A stretch of DNA of 14,512 bases from Treponema sp. (GTDB lineage: Bacteria; Spirochaetota; Spirochaetia; Treponematales; Breznakiellaceae): contig JAIRZS010000293.1 of the NCBI GenBank assembly GCA_031267115.1, forward strand, positions 1 to 14,512, in the 5' to 3' direction. Under the pieces are notes generated by a model. That model was not told where the DNA came from and did no database searches. It saw nothing but the letters and a program-made list of their open reading frames with translations. Below, one piece after another: positions 11,608 through 14,512 of this stretch (within the stretch, counting starts at the first letter, position 1; each line of letters begins with the position of its first letter). A program made the translations under genes and the position numbers.

Positions 11608-12858
11608 TCAGAACCCGGAACGTGCAATTCGGAAGCCGGTAATATTATTTTTCTCCTGCGGAACGCCATAATCCCGGTTTGTCAACAACAGCCGCCCGGC
11701 GTTTTGAAAACTATGGCCCCGCCTGACGCGGGTCGTGCCGGAACCGGGACCCTGCGGATTCGACTGCGCGTCCCTGCTGTAAGTTCCATACCAGTCCCAG
11801 CACCATTCCTGCACGTTGCCTACCATGTCGTAGAGGCCGTAACGGTTGGGCGCGAGCTGTCCAACCGGGTGCGTCATCCGGCCCGAATTACCGCCAAGCC
11901 AGCCGTCGATCCATTCCCCGCAGGCGTATTCCCATTCCGCTTCCGTTGGCAGCCGGTAGCCGTTTGCGCCCCTGTTCCACGTTACATTCGCGCCGCTTAT
12001 CATATATGCCGGCGTTACATTTGCCGCCCGGCTCAAGCGGTTGCAAAAATCTACGGCGTCAAGCCAGCTTACTCTTTCCACCGGCAGAGCCCCGTCCCTG
12101 AAATTGCTGGGGTTGCTCCCCATCACCGCCTCGTACTCCGCCTGGGTTACTTCGTATTTTCCGATACTGAAACTGCCCAGGCTTATCTGGCGCTGGGGCC
12201 GTTCGTTGGCATTGCCCTGTCCTGCGATGCTGCCCATCATAAAGGTTCCGCCGGGAACAGGCGCCATATTCCCGTCAATCGCCCGGATCGTTTCCCGCAG
12301 GGAAAAATTGCCGCCGGCATTGGCCGGCTGAGACCCGGACTGAGCGGCGGAACCGGATCGGGACGGAGGGCCGCTTTTGTAACCCAGGGCCTGGAGAAAA
12401 CGGTCGGTAAACTCCTCCATTGCCCCGCGGGCCTGGTTCAACTGCTTGAATTCGATGTCGGTTGAAGCTACTTGGTAGGCGGTATTGAGGTCTATCATCC
12501 GGGCGGTTACAAAATAAACCCCGTCCATCTCGTCAATTTCGCCGACCAGAATATAGTCGGCCCCCGCCGCCGAGCCGAGCCGGGCCGTCTTGTTCGGATC
12601 CGACCAGTCGCTCATCTGGAACTGATGTTCCGCGAGTATCGCGTCAAAATCTTCGCGGGTTACGAGGGTGACCGCTCCGCTCGCTCCAATCCGGCTGCGG
12701 ATAAGGCCGGTTACAACCCGCGCGTTATCGGTGGAAACCCCCTTCCCATTGACCAACTGCTGGACTACCACCCGGCCCTTCTGCTGGGAAGACAGCGGGA
12801 CTGCCGCAGCAAGCAAAACGGATAAAACAACAGCCGCTGTTTTTTTTACGGACGGCAT
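11608..12858 (-). CDS. Secreted fusion: CsgG/LpoB-like domain plus sulfatase-modifying-factor (FGE) fold, catalytic cysteines absent
   Basis: The 416-residue product has a signal peptide of about 25 residues (hydrophobic VVLSVLLAAAVPL, ending SSQQ). Residues 28-150 (VVVQQLVNG, LVTREDFDAILAEHQ, AGADYILVGEID, ARMIDLNTAYQV) resemble the CsgG/LpoB/FlgT-type alpha-beta domain of envelope proteins. A Ser/Gly/Gln linker of about 25 residues follows, then an FGE/SUMF1 fold (193-416): VPGGTFMMGS, EVTQAEYEAVMG, YRLPTEAEWEYAC, YDMVGNVQEWCWDWYG and a final GFRIAR. True formylglycine enzymes carry cysteines in the last GGSF-to-GFR segment; here that segment (RRGHSFQNAGRLLLTNRDYG) has none, so it is probably a binding fold. 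Its ribosome binding site GGAG lies in the last codons of the preceding gene, 10 nt before the ATG. This suggests coupling to the LPP20 gene. Confidence 0.87.
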   Translation of the reverse strand: MPSVKKTAAVVLSVLLAAAVPLSSQQKGRVVVQQLVNGKGVSTDNARVVTGLIRSRIGASGAVTLVTREDFDAILAEHQFQMSDWSDPNKTARLGSAAGADYILVGEIDEMDGVYFVTARMIDLNTAYQVASTDIEFKQLNQARGAMEEFTDRFLQALGYKSGPPSRSGSAAQSGSQPANAGGNFSLRETIRAIDGNMAPVPGGTFMMGSIAGQGNANERPQRQISLGSFSIGKYEVTQAEYEAVMGSNPSNFRDGALPVERVSWLDAVDFCNRLSRAANVTPAYMISGANVTWNRGANGYRLPTEAEWEYACGEWIDGWLGGNSGRMTHPVGQLAPNRYGLYDMVGNVQEWCWDWYGTYSRDAQSNPQGPGSGTTRVRRGHSFQNAGRLLLTNRDYGVPQEKNNITGFRIARSGF

Positions 12859-12865
12859 TCTTTAT

Positions 12866-13213
12866 TTACTCCACGCCCGCGAGAGCGGCCAGGGCGGCGA
12901 TGTAATCCGCGTCGGCTTTTGTAACGCCGGCGGCGGCGATTTTCGCGCTGTCCCCGGATCTGTAGGCGGTCCGCTGATCGGCAGGGTTCTGCTGAGGTGC
13001 GTTAAGGGCGTTTAACTGCGCCCGCACTTCTTCGCGGAAAACCTGTTCGCTCTTTTCCTGTTCGCTTTTGGTTTCAGCGTCTATTTCGGCGAACATTCCG
13101 GCAATTTGTCTTTTGGCATCCTGCTGGGGAACATTGTCCACGATGTCGTACAGGTATTTCGCCACCAGTTTGGACCACACGTCACTGTCACAGGCGTAGA
13201 CGACATAATACAC
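12866..13213 (-). pseudogene. LPP20-family lipoprotein, 3' part after an in-frame stop
   Basis: These 115 codons continue in the same frame directly after the TAA at 13214-13216. The first codons, starting at GTG (VYYVVYACDSDVWSKLVAKY), read like the middle of an LPP20-type domain and not like a protein start: no signal peptide, and a beta strand that would complete the preceding one. The rest is helical and charged (AGMFAEIDAETKSEQEKSEQ) with an Ala-rich end. If translated separately, initiation at the GTG could use AAAGG 5 nt upstream, inside the preceding frame; it would then be cytoplasmic. I consider it the downstream half of one gene with the 13214-13762 part. Its intact frame suggests the stop is recent, bypassed, or a sequencing error. 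Confidence 0.7.
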
Positions 13214-13762
13214 TTAAACCTTTGTGTTTCGGCCCTGGGAATCGACAGTTTCAAGCTGCTGCCAAAAGTCCGTCAGGCGATCCTGTCCGGCTATATCGAC
13301 TTTTGCTTTGGTTGCCGCATCCTGCACGACGGCAAACTGGTCATCGCTTTGCAGCGAGATCGCCGCTTTACTCAATACCGACTGCTTCAACTGGCCGGCA
13401 AGGCGCGCCGCGTACTGTACATCGGCGATAGTCTGCGCGGCATTGAGCCTGTCGGCACGGGCGACGCCCACCTTCAATACCTTGTCTCCGGTGATCTGCC
13501 AGTCGCTCTTGAATACCGAAAAGTTACCCCGTACCGCAGGAAGCAGCCAGTCCGGGGAAGCATCCTCTCCCAGGCCGCGATCTTTCCAGTCCAGTACCCG
13601 CTGTTTGTCCGCCGTCTTTTGAGCCTCTTCCGAAGCCCGCTGCGTCTGCGAGAGCATCGCCGTTTCCCTCTCCTGCTGCGGTTGCCGGATCTGCGTGGAA
13701 GAACAAGCCGCCGCGATCAGCGCGAGAGCCGCCGCAATTTTCATCATTACGCTCATTTTCAT
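13214..13762 (-). pseudogene. LPP20-family lipoprotein, 5' part ending at a premature TAA
   Basis: The lipoprotein signal ALIAAAC has its Cys at residue 20. A charged Gln/Glu-rich linker follows, then an LPP20-like domain: SPDWLLPAVRG, KVLKVGVARADRLNAAQTI and a DVQYAARLAGQLKQSV helix. The last residues FWQQLETVDSQGRNTKV lead into a strand that stops abruptly at TAA (13214-13216); the next codons in frame supply the expected continuation. Intact, the protein would be about 298 residues. The start is firm: AGGAGG (13769-13774) sits 6 nt before the ATG, which overlaps the upstream stop (ATGA), so translation is coupled to the LPP20-like gene before it. If the stop holds, the product is a 182-residue lipoprotein lacking the end of its domain. 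Confidence 0.75.
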
Positions 13763-14512
13763 CGTAATCCTCCTATTGCTTTATGTAACTCAAGCGGAAA
13801 CTCCGCATTGATATTTTGTTCAATGGTCCGCAGGGCGCGGCTAACGGCATCATCCGCTGAATGGGGATGGCGAACCGCAGCGTAGGCTTTGCGCCAGCTT
13901 GCCACCGGCGAACCGTCCTGTGCCTTAAAAACAATGGCTGCTTCCGGCTGCACGATAAAATTGTTTGCCGCCTTCGATTCGTTCGGCGTAACGGTTATTT
14001 CCAGCGTGTAAACGCCGCCGTTCCCGACGATGGCAAAGCCTTCGTTCTTTACCGCCTCCGCCACCCGGTGGGCAAGGGAACGGAAACGCTCATCGTTGAT
14101 GCTGACGCTGGCTGTAAGCCGCGCCCTGTTTGCGTTGATGGCGGAGTCAACGCGGGGCAGTATCGCCGTTATGCCCCGGTAATGATTCGATGCGTCCGGG
14201 TTAATCAGCACGGCGATTCCGGCAAGCTTTTCCGCCAGGACGGCACTTCCACGCGCCTCCTGCAGCCGGGGAATGGCAGCCAGCGGGTGAGGGCTATTTT
14301 CGTAATGCTTAAGGAGTTCGTTGACCTGGGTAAGGCAGGCGGCGATCCGCATATCGTAGACTTCAAGCGCTTCTTCCCGGTTGATGTAGGCCAGAGCGCG
14401 GACATTACCGTTTTTCTCGAAATAGGTCTCGGCAAAACGGGCGCCAAAGAAATCCGCCTCGCTGGTAACGACAGACTGCTGGCTCGTGGCGGTCCTTTCA
14501 TCGGAGCCGGAG
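13759..14512 (-). CDS. LPP20-like envelope protein, 5' end beyond the window
   Basis: The frame is open from the stop at 13759 to the window edge, so the N-terminus is missing; an ATG at 14352 is internal, because the codons before it encode conserved-looking protein (ADFFGARFAETYFEKNGNVR then ALAYINREEALEVYD). That stretch resembles the end of an LPP20/FlgT-N-type domain, in which an aromatic-rich strand with a K-N-G turn precedes A-x-Y-I-N-R-E-E-A. A helical segment (CLTQVNELLKHYENS) and a second alpha-beta domain follow (LTASVSINDERFRSLAHRVA; VYTLEITVTP; IVFKAQDGSPVASWRK). The stop overlaps the LPP20 lipoprotein start by 4 bases (ATGA). It is probably an exported protein or lipoprotein working with the next gene, but the signal region cannot be seen. 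Confidence 0.75.
   Translation of the reverse strand, partial: SGSDERTATSQQSVVTSEADFFGARFAETYFEKNGNVRALAYINREEALEVYDMRIAACLTQVNELLKHYENSPHPLAAIPRLQEARGSAVLAEKLAGIAVLINPDASNHYRGITAILPRVDSAINANRARLTASVSINDERFRSLAHRVAEAVKNEGFAIVGNGGVYTLEITVTPNESKAANNFIVQPEAAIVFKAQDGSPVASWRKAYAAVRHPHSADDAVSRALRTIEQNINAEFPLELHKAIGGLR

Noticed and set aside
11545..12465. 306-codon frame on the + strand opposite the FGE-fold gene
   Set aside because: The minus-strand frame has a signal peptide, recognised domains and an operon context; the + frame has none of these.
13214..13216. Genetic-code change with TAA read as an amino acid
   Set aside because: Neighbouring genes end with TAA at sensible places, so only this site would need recoding.

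Overview
The window looks like chromosomal DNA of a spirochaete close to Treponema. The GC content is fairly high, which resembles the termite or hindgut treponemes, but that placement is inference. The evidence is a giant spirochaete-type coiled-coil protein with an N-terminal anchor and a small C-terminal helix-turn-helix (SpiroCoCo type), several lipoproteins including LPP20-like ones, and intergenic repeats of a style I associate with these genomes. No rRNA, tRNA or CRISPR array is visible.

Layout. Bases 1-197 are the 3' end of a group II intron on the + strand: a 37-codon stub of the intron-encoded protein, then domains V and VI. Bases 198-485 hold a terminator-like hairpin and a structured GC-rich repeat (copy A). 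From 531 to 3298 three genes run on the + strand: a four-helix membrane protein, an FlhG/MinD-like ATPase and a FapA (DUF342)-like protein. They are one-base overlapping or 6 bp apart, so probably one operon. Converging on them with a 9-bp gap is a two-gene minus-strand unit: a HAD hydrolase (9411 to 8698) followed 5 bp later by a 1794-residue coiled-coil protein (8692 to 3308). A second copy of the GC-rich repeat (copy B), in inverted orientation, lies just outside the HAD gene, so the 9-kb block is bracketed by inverted repeats.

Bases 9424-10066 are non-coding and repeat-rich: copy B, a 9-nt tandem repeat, five tandem 23-bp units, a likely terminator and a nested inverted repeat. From 10067 to the right edge all genes are on the minus strand and look like envelope proteins. 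In transcription order they are an LPP20-like protein (cut by the window edge), an LPP20-family lipoprotein broken by one in-frame TAA, a fusion of a CsgG/LpoB-like domain with a sulfatase-modifying-factor fold, a TolB-like lipoprotein and a small secreted protein. The first three are tightly coupled (ATGA overlap, then 7 bp).

How they may work together. The left block pairs a positioning-type ATPase with a FapA-type protein and a membrane-anchored coiled-coil rod, plausibly a cell-pole, flagellar or cytoskeletal scaffold; this is inference from context. The right block is an envelope/periplasmic set of unknown function. The most striking observations are an 18-residue tryptophan ladder and a hendecad run in the coiled-coil protein, the LPP20 gene whose reading frame continues intact beyond a single stop codon, the inverted repeat pair, and the 23-bp array with alternating unit types.
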